Assembly (NCBI GenBank): GCA_004151065.3
Contig: NWUY0300018668.1
Location: 18,658 to 48,740, forward strand
Reading direction: 5' to 3'
Length of the DNA stretch: 30,083 bases
Origin: Larix sibirica
Taxonomy: Eukaryota > Streptophyta > Pinopsida > Pinales > Pinaceae
The notes under the pieces are model-generated. The model was not told where the DNA came from, made no database searches, and worked only from the letters and a program-made list of their open reading frames with translations. Every line of letters begins with the position of its first letter. The first letter of the stretch is position 1. The translations under genes and the position numbers were made by a program. This document shows, one piece after another, positions 10,342 through 19,560 of this stretch.

Positions 10342-10589
10342 CCACAACTGCAGTTGTGGAGCTACATCCTTTCACACTTCCATAGATTACCTCTATTCTA
10401 CAACCTGGTTCTGGATAACTCTACCCCGCCTCATGTGGTAGCTATCCCTTCGTCTACTTCACCAGTCCTTGACTCTACCCAATCACAGTTGGAGCCATTC
10501 TCTCAACCCAATCGTAACTGGGCTCTCTATGTCCTCTACAACTCTACCCAACTGCAGCTGGAGTTTCCCTCACATCCAATCGCAATTGG
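10342..10589 (-). repeat. Array of five palindromes in the element's leader
   Basis: Between the PBS and the ORF lie five dyad-symmetric words around a CCAA-N6-TTGG plan: CCACAACTGCAGTTGTGG (10342-10359, perfect 18-mer), CCAATCACAGTTGG (10479-10492), CCAATCGTAACTGG (10508-10521), CCAACTGCAGCTGG (10548-10561) and CCAATCGCAATTGG (10576-10589). The last four are 28-40 bp apart. In the RNA each could form a short hairpin or a self-pairing dimer. Confidence 0.75.
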
Positions 10590-10613
10590 AATTCTCACGT
10601 AGGATAACAACCC

Positions 10614-10625
10614 GCTCTGATACCA
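10614..10625 (-). other. Primer-binding site, initiator tRNA-Met (- strand)
   Basis: The + strand GCTCTGATACCA is the exact complement of TGGTATCAGAGC. Two bases (AA) separate it from the LTR end at 10628. It proves the - strand orientation. Confidence 0.92.
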
Positions 10626-10627
10626 AA

Positions 10628-12078
10628 TGATTTAGGTTGGTCATGACTGACCTGCTTTTCAAAGTCATGCAGCTTTGTTACCAACTAATGCACACAGCAA
10701 ATACACAAGATGGAATGCCAAGGATTATGGCTTATATTAATAACAGAAAGAAATTACGTCGATTGGTTTACAAAAAGGGTGAATTCCCTTATGGCTCAAT
10801 CATCCTATTACACTGAAACTTAGTTTATAGACTATACAATATATCATCTCCAATTCACGAAGGAAGCTATAAATGACCGAAGAACCTTGTCAAAGGAGCC
10901 ACTATGTCCTCGACCTCAATCTCTATTTATACAGTTTTCTCCACCACCTCATTTTCCTGCTCAGGAAACTTCTAGAAGCCTCTGGCTTCCTCTAGAATTA
11001 TCCTCGGTGCACAGTGCCACCTAGTGTTCTCACATAACACCATTACTCTAAAATGAATGTTGCAACTACTCTGTGGCGCACCTCTACTCCTCAGGTTTCT
11101 CATCAATCGGCTCACGACCAGAACTATTCGACTCCTCTTTCAATCTCCTGTTGTGATGCCCCTGTTGTCGTCCTTCTTATGTCGACCCAATCTACCGAAT
11201 TAGCTTGCTTCAGCTTCCATTCGATTTTCTCTAACTGTCCTTTCACCTGTCGACTCGGCCTGTCATCGATCACTCGGACTCGTCCTCCTATCTTTCATCA
11301 GTATTCCCTTTGACCAAACTACACTTAGACTTGTTGGCTTACAACCATCCCACTACGTCAATCCTCTTGTTGACACTTCTACTACGATTTCAACTCTCAT
11401 CGCCTTTCCTTTATTTGAATCTATCCAACGATGGGCCTTTTCTTCTTTCATGATTGTCTGTAGTTGATCTCTACCTTGACTGCAACTTAGTCACCTTCAT
11501 ACTACGTCGACCTTTTCCCTCATCAACTACTCCACTTCTCCTGAACCAGTGCTCAATTGTTTCTCACCTCGACCATGATTTGGTCAGATTCTTTCTCCTA
11601 TGCCATTCGACCATTCATGTGGCCAGTCTTCCTCTTGCATCCAACCAACTCGACGACTCAATTCTTCAAATCCTTTAACCCTTCTGGTCTCCGTCATCTT
11701 CACCCTCGACCACCTCGATGTAGTCGACATCCTCTATGTCGCCTTTGCCACCAACTCACCTATTCCTCCAATTAGCCTCGACTCTGATGCGACTTGGTCC
11801 TTTGATTGAAGTATGCTCTTCGCCGTCCAATGACCATCTGGGCCCATTTCCCCTTCCTTCTCGCTGAAGTACTCCATCCTCTTCCAGCAACTCACAATAT
11901 CACTCTTCTTGGCTTCTAACTCGACCAGTCCTCGTCGAATTTTCTTCTTCAATCCGACCGTTTGGTCTTCACACACTCGCCCCTTTTGCTTCACCTGGAA
12001 GGTCGTCACCCCCTTTCCAATTGAATTCTCCTTGACTATTAGCATCGGTCGGGCTTAGGGATTGATGCCCTTGCATCA
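10628..12078 (-). repeat. 5' LTR (element on - strand)
   Basis: About 1451 bp, the partner of 6896-8375. It starts on the - strand with TGATGCAAGGGC at 12078 and ends at 10628 beside the PBS. The inverted repeat near the 3' end is imperfect here (AGGTTGGTC/GACTGACCT). Open + strand stretches within it are not genes. Confidence 0.9.
10923..10931 (-). promoter_or_regulatory. LTR TATA box driving the element
   Basis: The - strand reads TATAAATAG. This is the copy in the 5' LTR, so it would drive the genomic RNA, with a start expected around 10890-10900 and R/U5 running to 10628. Start and R limits are inferred from distance only. Confidence 0.6.
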
Positions 12079-12083
12079 CATAT
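12079..12083 (+). repeat. Target-site duplication, right (CATAT)
   Basis: Exact repeat of 6891-6895. Host-repeat copy B has CATGT at the equivalent place (around 15197-15201), which identifies the pre-insertion site. Confidence 0.88.
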
Positions 12084-13550
12084 GGTATTTAACTATTGGC
12101 TTCATTTATTTATTTATGTAATGCTTTTGATGGCATGCTGTATTGTTGATGAAGATTTGACAAGGTAATATTCTTTATGATGTTATTTTATGATGTGATG
12201 TTATGTTGTAATTGGATGTGATTATTTCATGATAAGATGTTTTTATGATGGCGTGTGTGAGTATGTAATGTCTTACTATTCAGGATGTTGTAATGGCAAT
12301 GATGGTGTGTTCTCTTAATGGCATGAGTTAGTTAGCATGTGGATTCTTTTCTATGAGATGGTAATGTTACGATTACAACTAATGCCTTGGTTGCATGTTT
12401 TGAGGTGGTAATTGACAAGAAATCCACCAATGGGCCAAGAGGGCCAGTTCATTCAATGATATTGTGGGAGCCCATACCTAAAAAAAGAGAATATTTACAA
12501 AAAGTAACACCTTATAGGTTGGGGACAAACTCAATCAATAACCTATGCCAATGGCTATTTTTCCTTACATGATGCTTGATGGACATGGTACCATCTTGAG
12601 AATTCCATAGTGCCTAATATTAGAGTTGTGATGATAAAGTCCAAAAATGTTGGAGTTGTACTCATCAATGGAGTTGTGCGGTTGAATTTCAATGCTTGGA
12701 GTTGTGTACTTGGTAGGTGTTGGGAAGGACGTTTAGGTCAACCTTTTTGAGATGCCTCAAATATGCGAGTTAGAGTACCAGACCAGATACCTACTTGGGA
12801 AAATGAGGCCCCGAACCTTAACCTTAGGGCATTGGTTAGGTCGACGGACTTTAAGTGGTTTGATGTCAAAAGTTGGGAAGATGACTAGAGTTGTGCCTGG
12901 AGTTGTGATGTGAACTTTCGATGCCTATTGTGGTCACTTGGGTGGATCCTATATTAGTTGTAGCAAAGGGTGATGTGGAAGAAACGAGAAGAAATTTTAA
13001 AAAAAAACACAAACATAGGTAACATAATTAAAATTAAGTTCAAAACAAGTTCCTTAAACGGGTGTATGCAATGCCTTGTATTTTGAAGTAATCATATACT
13101 TGGTCATGAAAATAAATAAGTGATCTTAAAAGTAAACTAAATATGATAACAATAATTAATAAATAATATTGATGATAACAATAATAGTGAAATAATAAAT
13201 TAACTAATTTATTATAAAAGAAAAAAGAAAATGAAAGATTACTAAAATGAAATAAACGTAAAGCTAACTAAAAGCGGCATGATTAAAGATAAGAATAATT
13301 ACTTGATGACAGGAGCCAATGCATGGGAACTTTTGCATAGATTGATATGAAGAATAACTATTTTTTAGAAAATAGGCAAATATTTTTGACTTAGAGCATT
13401 TTGACCTTTAGAATTATTCTTGGAGTTTGGACTTTAGTAAAAAGAAGAATATACATTAATATAGTTTATCAATTAAGTGATATGTGAATTCTTAGTTATA
13501 TTAATTAAGTGATTAGTTGAGAGGAGAATCACCCCACATGTTAATTGTAT
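12079..13550 (+). repeat. Host repeat copy A, right part
   Basis: Continues the alignment broken at 6896. 12079-13202 matches about 15205-16272, including GTTAGCATGTGGATTC, AGAGGGCCAGTTC and GATGCTTGATGGACATGGTACC. 13191-13550 matches 23477-23830, including GTTATTAATTAAG-like and CACATGTT words. The second match lies beyond the LINE in copy B. The sequence is non-coding; a 61-codon open stretch at 12387-12572 is not conserved as an ORF in copy B. It contains spaced GAGTTGT words (12623-12906). Confidence 0.75.
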
Positions 13551-14683
13551 GCTTAGCTACAATTTACAAATATATATACATATAAACTAAAAAAATTCAT
13601 AACCACTTTATATCAATTATATACATCCAAGCATCCTATTTTATGATAAAATTATCATTGCCTAGAGACAATAATTTAATATAAAGAAAAATTATACATA
13701 TCATCTTAAAATTTATTAAGATATATTATAATCATATCTTTTAATTTTAAAAGATGATTAATTATATCATATACCATTTAATTTTATATAAGAAAGTTTA
13801 TGTTTTTGTAAGATAGTCAATATTATATGAGAAATATTTTTTTCTTATTATTTATAGTATTAAATATTATATTTTTTTATACATATAATATTCATCACAT
13901 ACCTATTTGTATTTTTTATTTTTTATAATTTTTTATTTTCCTTTTTTAATAATAAAAATAAAATATTTTTCTTTCAAACCAACCCAAACATACAAACCCT
14001 TTTCACTTTGTCTTAAAATAATAGGTGGTTCCATGGAGTGGAGTGACTCTAAGAGACCAACCCACTTCAGACATACCATTTCTTGTTACAATTGATTATT
14101 AAAGAGAAGTCATTTAAACTTACACAGACCCCTCATAACTCATCACGTTGTTAATACTTGGTTGTTCCCATACATGGTCATATAATGCTTTTATTTGCTG
14201 AAAAATAATATTATATAAGCACATAATGTCAATGTAAAATATATTTGAGCATGAACTAAAGAACTCTGCACTAGTAAAACTGTTAAATAATTACTATGCG
14301 TCTTCTCTATGCCTTTGGGTTATGGTTACTTGGTTATGATGTAGATTCATATCTAGTACTTGGAAAGAATTTGCCACGTTAATTAATAGTGGACATAGAA
14401 TGGTTGTTAATATTTTATATTTAATAGAAGTTATATGAGTTTATGATTTTATGTGGATTTTGAGTTTAAAATTTGGCTATGGTCGTATTTTTTTCTCCTT
14501 GGAGGGGATTGTTGTCCAAATTGTTATTTCCTTTTTTTATTTATTCTATAGATATGATCTTAGGATTAGATAAATAAGCATGTAATTCTTTGCATAGGAA
14601 GCAGTTATGAGAAAGAAAATGCAGGGGAAAAATTAAGTCTAATATAGATAAGATGGATCTGTGGTGATCAACAAAGTCATGTT
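13551..14683. other. AT-rich spacer between host-repeat copies
   Basis: 13560-13980 is extremely AT-rich (long runs of A and T, many TATATA words) and would melt easily. 13980-14680 is more mixed. No ORF above chance, no RNA gene and no element boundary could be recognised. The 62-codon open stretch at 13907-14095 starts in a homopolymer-rich tract and is not credible. Confidence 0.6.
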
Positions 14684-16272
14684 AGTAAGTTCAATAAAAG
14701 TCTATTTTTGAATTTCACTAAATTTCACTATGAAAAAAAAACCTAGAAGGTGTGGCTCTAGATGATGGGGCTTACTTGAATGTTTAGCATTGTATTCGGA
14801 TGAAAATATATGAAAACTTTAGTATCTGATTGATATGGTGACTCTACATACCACATAAATGATCAACCTTCTTGCTGTAAGAAGAAGAAATTATAATCCT
14901 AAAGCAATCGATATCTCAACAATCACATGGCACTCGTAGTATTTCATGATGATCTTTTATAAAGTTGATCTTGGATGACAAATTTAGCAAGAGCAAATCC
15001 ATGTACTAGATGGATGTTGACAATCTTCCTTGCTTTTTATTTGATATTCGGTAATCATTGCGTATATATTGATGCACACTAGTGACTTGAATTTTGTTGA
15101 TGAATCATCTTAAGTATGTTCATGATATTTTATGATTATGTATGTGCTATGTGTTGAGATGATTATCACATTCATGATGTTATGTTGTCTTAAGAATACA
15201 TGTGATATATAATAGGCGGTTCCATTCTATTTATGTTGATATAATGGTTTTGATGGAATGATGTATCTTTGATGAAGATATGATGAGGTGATACTTTTTA
15301 TGATGATATTTCATGAAGTGATTAACATGTTGTAATTACATGCAATTATTTTATGGTGAGTTGTTCTTCATGATGTTGTGTTGGCAATGATGTTGTGTTC
15401 TAATGATGACATGCAACCGTTAGCATGTGGATTCTTTTCTATGAGATGATGATGTTATGATTATAACTAATGCATTGGTGTCATGTTGTGAGTCGATGAT
15501 TGATAGGAAATCCGCTAATTGGCCGAGAGGGCCAGTTCCTTCAATGATTTTGTGGGAGTCCACACCTACAAAGGATAATATCTACAAAGTAACATCTCAT
15601 GGGTTGGAGATAAACTCAAACAATAACCTATGCTAGTGGATTTTTCGTCTTACATGATGCTTGATGGACATGGTACCATCCTGAGAAGGCCAGAGTGCTT
15701 ATTATTGGAGTTGTGATGTCTAAGTCTTAAAGAAGAGTTGGAGTTGTACTCGTTGGTGGAGTTGTGTATTTGGACTTCGATGCTTGAAGTTGTGTACCTA
15801 GTAGGAGTTGGGGAGGAAGTTTAGGCCATCCTTTCGAGATGCTTGGGGTACACAAGTTAGTGTATCGAACCAAATGCATGTTTGGACAGATGAGGCCTGT
15901 GCCTCGGGGCCCTTGTCAAACCGATGGGCTTTAACCCTGATGTTGAAAGTTGGGAAGATTATTAGAGTTGTGCTCACACTTCCTTAGAATTGTTATGTGA
16001 AATTTTAATGCATGTTATGGACATTTGGGTAGCTCATATACTAGTTGCATCAAAGGGTGGTCAGAAGAAACAGGAAGAACGTAAAAGCACATAAGTAACA
16101 TAATTAAAATTAAATTTGAGACAAAGTTCCTTGAAGGGGTGTATGTCATGCCCTGTATTTTCAATTGATCATATACTTTGGTGATGAAAATAAATTAGTG
16201 GTCTTAGTAGTAATGGTAATGATGATGATAAATAAAAATGATGATAACAATAATAATGATAATAATAAATTA
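14684..16272 (+). repeat. Host repeat copy B, left part
   Basis: Aligns in order with 6330-6895 and then 12079-13202, with no trace of the 5.2-kb LTR element, and ends at the LINE insertion point. Non-coding. Near its right end, GAAGGGG (16133-16139) followed by TGTCATGCCC (16144) resembles a polypurine tract plus the start of a gypsy-type LTR. The last 70 bases are GAT/AAT-rich simple sequence. Confidence 0.75.
16261..16272 (+). repeat. LINE target-site duplication, left
   Basis: AATAATAAATTA precedes the LINE; AATAATAATTA (23477-23487) follows it, differing by one A. The unoccupied site in copy A is AATAATAAATTA at 13191-13202. The target is simple sequence, so the exact length is uncertain. 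Confidence 0.65.
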
Positions 16273-16453
16273 GTGGGCAATTTAGAGTAGCAACCAAGCT
16301 GAGTAGCAATCGAGTAGCATATTTTCAAAGAGAGTTGTAGCAACCGAGTTGCAGCAATGTGCACAGGGAGTTACAGCAATAGAGTTGCAACAATCTGCAC
16401 AAGAGTTGCAGAAATGGCGTTTTGACTATGAGTAGGGCGTTAAGACTAATACA
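16273..16453 (+). other. LINE 5' UTR with GAGTTGCAGCAA-type repeats
   Basis: Degenerate repeats of GAGTTGCAGCAA and TCTGCACA fill 16285-16410. A 32-bp stretch (16341-16372) recurs in the 3' UTR at 22888-22919 with three mismatches. No coding is seen. Confidence 0.65.
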
Positions 16454-17973
16454 GTGTTTCCAAAAGGTTCCCACATCCATGGAGTCGAGCCATGTGGGAG
16501 GCGATCCTCCCCCCAAATCAATGAAGCTATCGTCTTTCAGAAATTTGTTTCTTCCCTCAATTCTTCTACGAAGCCACACCTATCAAAATTTGTCAAATGT
16601 TTGGAGGACATTCATGAAATTCCTCTACCGCAAATCTCTTCTCGATTGATGGCAATAGCCCTCTTAGAACGAGGTTTAATCGAACAGTTTACGAGTATTT
16701 GGCCATCTATCAGAAATATGGTTACCTAGGTCCAAAAGAACTGGGTTGTATTGATCCAAGGAAAACCCTCCCATTTCTTTTACGGTCGAGGGTTTTATGC
16801 TTTCCTTTTCGAGCACAAAGCGAACAGGGATTTGATTTTTAGACGTGACCCTTACTTCTACAGGAACAGAGAAACGTACTTAAATAGATGGACCCTGGAC
16901 TTCGATCTAGATCTGGACGTCACTTCTGCAATTCCAATTTGAGTTAGACTCCCCCATCTCCCACTCCATTGTTAAAGATATGATTCCTTGCGTGACATCG
17001 ACAACTCCTTGGGAAAATACATCAACAAATCTAATCCAAAAGACGAAATTTCTCTTATTCTAGGATCTGTGTCGAATTAGATTTTGAAAAGGGGCTTCCT
17101 AAAGTTGTGCTTACAACCCTCTATAACTATAGACACCTTGAAAAGTTAGATTACAAATAGTTACCATTCAAGTGCAAATCGTGTCATGAATACGGCCACT
17201 TCGTAAAAAAATGCAAGATGAATAAGGGAAACAACTCAACCTCAAGACAAAAGGAAGATCAATGGAAAATAGTGAAAAAAAATCTCCCCAACAACAAGCA
17301 GCAAGGGCCGCATGGACTTTCGGCTTTCACCCCTTCCACCTCTTCGCAACCCTTTTCAAGCCCCTCCAAGAACCCTTAGCAGTCGAAAACTTCCCATTCC
17401 TCGTATGCCGCAACTATCCATGGCTTTTCCCTCCCAAGTCTTACCCATACCATAATCCACCCCAATCAGTATGAGGCCTTGCATCAAGAAGACCCAGTCA
17501 TCGAAGAATTAGTAGTACCAACCCAACTTGGAGATCCTTCAAACCAAGCTCGACCCTCCATCAATCAACCTTCTCCATCCCTCTCCCTTTTCGATGATAA
17601 CAAGATCTCTAATCGTCAATATGAGATCGACAACCACCCTAAAAAACCTTCACAGTCCGATATCTTGACTCGAAGAAAGGCCCTTGCCCAGACTAGAGAA
17701 GAAGAGAAATAAGTGTTCGTCAAAGTGGATCACCATCCAAAAATTCTAGGAGGTAGATCGAAAAAGAAAAAGCGAGAAGAAGAATCAAATAAGGATAAGA
17801 TTCTCAGCAATCAAATCACCATCGAAAATTTGCTAGGAAGCATAAATCCGAGCAACACCATGAAAGGTGCAGGAGTCAAAGCCCCCTTGCCAGATCTAAG
17901 CAGCAATCTAAAGAAATTCAAAGCTAAGGCTTCATCACAAGGGGGAGGCTCTAAACCCAATCAAGCCAAATGA
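16454..17973 (+). pseudogene. LINE ORF1: DUF4283-like domain plus CCHC zinc knuckle
   Basis: About 505 codons. An N-terminal part of unclear type is followed by a DUF4283-like segment (about 16730-17060) with RGFYAFLFEHKANRD, RRDPYFY and LNRWTLDFD, then after a TGA, VRLPHLPL. The frame shifts near 17070 and continues as CVELDFEKGLPKVVLTTLYN. Next comes a zinc knuckle C-x2-C-x4-H-x4-C with metal ligands at 17173, 17182, 17197 and 17212, and a long polar Pro/Ser/Gln and Lys-rich tail. In plant L1 elements this ORF makes an RNA-binding protein that packages LINE RNA. In-frame stops lie at 16727-16729, 16940-16942, 17158-17160 and elsewhere. Its stop TGA (17971-17973) overlaps the ORF2 ATG. The start at 16454 is tentative. 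Confidence 0.82.
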
Positions 17974-18755
17974 TGAAAAGTGTCTCCTAAAACTGTCCTA
18001 GGATGGGGAGAAAGCACAAATAAAATTCACTCAAAGATCTAGTCAATCTCAAGAAACCAACAATCCTCCTCCAGGAGACAAAACTCAAGGTAGAAGAAAT
18101 GGTTACAATTACCAAAAAGTAATGGAAAATTTGTGATGGAATTGATGCAAGTTCAAGGGAGGCCTCGGAAGGGTTATGCACCCTCTGGGACCGCAACATC
18201 TTCTCACTCACCTTTCAACATCAAACGCAACACTAGCTTCTCATAGCCTTGCACAACCAACATTCGGGCATCAAGTATTATCTTCTCAATATTTATATGC
18301 ACATGCATCATTTTGAAAAAGAAAGTTGTTGGAATTCTTTGCAGGTACTCACTAGCTCTGAGGTCATCGAGAATAGCATCGTTTCCAGCGACTTCAATCT
18401 CGTCCTCAACACTAGAGAAAAAAGAGGTGGGAACCACATTCGTGATCCCTTCATAGAGAAAATGGAGGATTTAATCTCTGGTTGGGACCTTGTCGATGTC
18501 AAACCCCTGCAAGGACGCTAGTGACTTGGTCCAACAAAAGGGTTAATCCTAGAAACATTGTTCCCCACCTTGATAGATTCCTAATCCACGAAGATTTCTT
18601 CCGTCATGACCTATAAATTACCTCCCATATTTTTCCCTCAAGAATCTCTGACCACAAACCAATCTCCCTGGTTTTTTAGCAATTTTCCAACCTTGGCCCT
18701 ATTCCTTTATATTTTAACCCCCTTTAGCTCCAACATCCGCAGGCCCTCTCTCTAA
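17959..18755 (+). repeat. Endonuclease tandem duplication, unit 1 (797 bp)
   Basis: This unit and 18756-19549 are direct neighbours and align end to end. The left limit is AATCAAG(C/G)CAAATGATG, at the ORF1/ORF2 overlap; the right limit is CCCTCTCTCTAAT. The only shared bases at the breakpoints are AAT, which suggests microhomology-mediated tandem duplication. Confidence 0.88.
17973..18755 (+). pseudogene. LINE ORF2 start and endonuclease domain, duplicate 1
   Basis: The ATG at 17973 lies in TGATG, overlapping the ORF1 stop. It opens MKSVS-stop-NCPRMG, which fits the usual M-K-I-x-SWNCRG-x-G start of plant L1 endonuclease with Trp turned into a stop. Later pieces are ILLQETKL (with a 3-base deletion against duplicate 2), YYLLNIYMHMHHFEKESCWNSL, SSDFNLVLNTREKRGG, WDLVDV and SDHKPISLVF. 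The SDH catalytic triplet (18647-18655) is intact here, unlike in the other two copies. APE-type endonuclease nicks target DNA to prime reverse transcription. The unit then runs straight into a second ORF2 start, so it is cut off from the RT. Confidence 0.8.
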
Positions 18756-19549
18756 TCAAGGCAAATGATGAAAAGTGTCTCCTAAAATTGTCCTGGGATG
18801 GGGAGAAAGCACAAAGAAACAATGCTCAGAGATCTAGTCAATATCGAGGAACCAACAATCCTCCTTCTCCAGGAGACAAAACTCAAGGTAGAATAAACTA
18901 TTACAATTGCCAAAAAGCAATGGAAAAGCTGTGATGGAATTGATGCAAGCTCAAGGGAGGCGTCGGGAGGATTGTACACCCAATGGGACCACAACATCTT
19001 CTCACTCACCTTTCAACATCAAACGCAACATTGGTTGTTCACAGCCTTGCACAACCAACATTTGGGCATTAGGTATCATCTTCTCAATATTTACATGCAC
19101 ATGCATCATACTGAAAAAGAAAGTTGTTGGAATTCTTTGTAGGCATTCATTGGCTCCAAGGTCACCAAGAATATCATTGTTGACGGCGACTTCAATCTCG
19201 TCCTCAACACTAGAGAAAAAAGAGGTGGGAACCCCATCTGTGATCCTTTTTGAGAGAAAATGGAAGCTTTATCTAATTGGGACCTTTTCGATGCCAAACC
19301 CCAACGAGGACACTATACTTGGTCCAACAAAATGGTGGGTCCTAGCCACAATGTTGTATGCCTTGATAGATTCCTTGTCCATGAATATTTCTACCTCTAG
19401 GACCTATACATTACCTCCCATATTTTTCCCTCAAGAATCTCTAACCACAAACCCATCTCCCTAGTTTTTCAACAATTTCCCAACCTTGGCACTATTCCTT
19501 TATGGTTTAACCCCCTTTGGCTCCAACATTCCCCAAGCCCTCTCTCTAA
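18756..19549 (+). repeat. Endonuclease tandem duplication, unit 2
   Basis: Second copy of 17959-18755, in line with the downstream RT. The 24395 copy matches this unit better than unit 1 (for example CATTTGGGCATTAGG). Confidence 0.88.
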
Positions 19550-19560
19550 TATCCCTTGAA
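18770..19560 (+). pseudogene. LINE ORF2 endonuclease domain, duplicate 2
   Basis: The ATG at 18770 is again within TGATG. The frame gives MKSVS-stop-NCPGMGRKHKE, EEPTILLLQETKLKVE, EASGGLYTQW, LGIRYHLLNIYMHMHH, EKESCWNSL, DGDFNLVLNTREKRGG, GHYTWSNKM, CLDRFLVHEYF and SNHKPISLVF. These are the ordered motifs of an L1-type APE endonuclease. The catalytic Asp of SDH is replaced by Asn (AAC, 19443-19445), and several stops and frame changes occur, so no activity is possible. This unit joins the RT half of ORF2 downstream. Confidence 0.85.

Larger units (their letters stand above)
6896..12078 (-). mobile_element. Complete LTR retrotransposon carrying an unrecognised acidic ORF
   Basis: Two LTRs of about 1.48 and 1.45 kb (6896-8375, 10628-12078), bounded by short inverted ends TGATGCAGG/CCTGCATCA, sit between perfect CATAT target duplications. 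The PBS complement GCTCTGATACCA at 10614-10625 shows that the element is transcribed on the - strand. The 2.25-kb interior holds an array of palindromes next to the PBS and then one broken reading frame of about 620 codons (10307 down to 8447). I see no CCHC knuckle, protease, RT, RNase H or integrase motif, so the element is non-autonomous. By eye the first 250 bp of the two LTRs agree at about 89%, so the insertion is old. It interrupts host-repeat copy A. Confidence 0.9.

Noticed and set aside
9081-10602. + strand open stretches (9081-9404, 9415-9692, 10126-10602)
   Set aside because: They are antisense to the - strand frame supported by the PBS and TATA orientation; the last runs through the palindrome array.
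13907-14095. 62-codon ORF beginning MYFLFFIIFYFPF as a membrane peptide
   Set aside because: The hydrophobic residues come from T-rich low-complexity DNA (TTT codons); there is no conservation in the related copy.
16200-16272. GAT/AAT-rich tract as a CRISPR-like or satellite array
   Set aside because: Simple-sequence decay without fixed unit or spacers; it is just the LINE's A/T-rich target.
18308-19297. - strand open stretches over the endonuclease repeats (18204-18502, 19106-19297)
   Set aside because: They are antisense mirrors of the conserved endonuclease frame and appear in each duplicate for that reason only.
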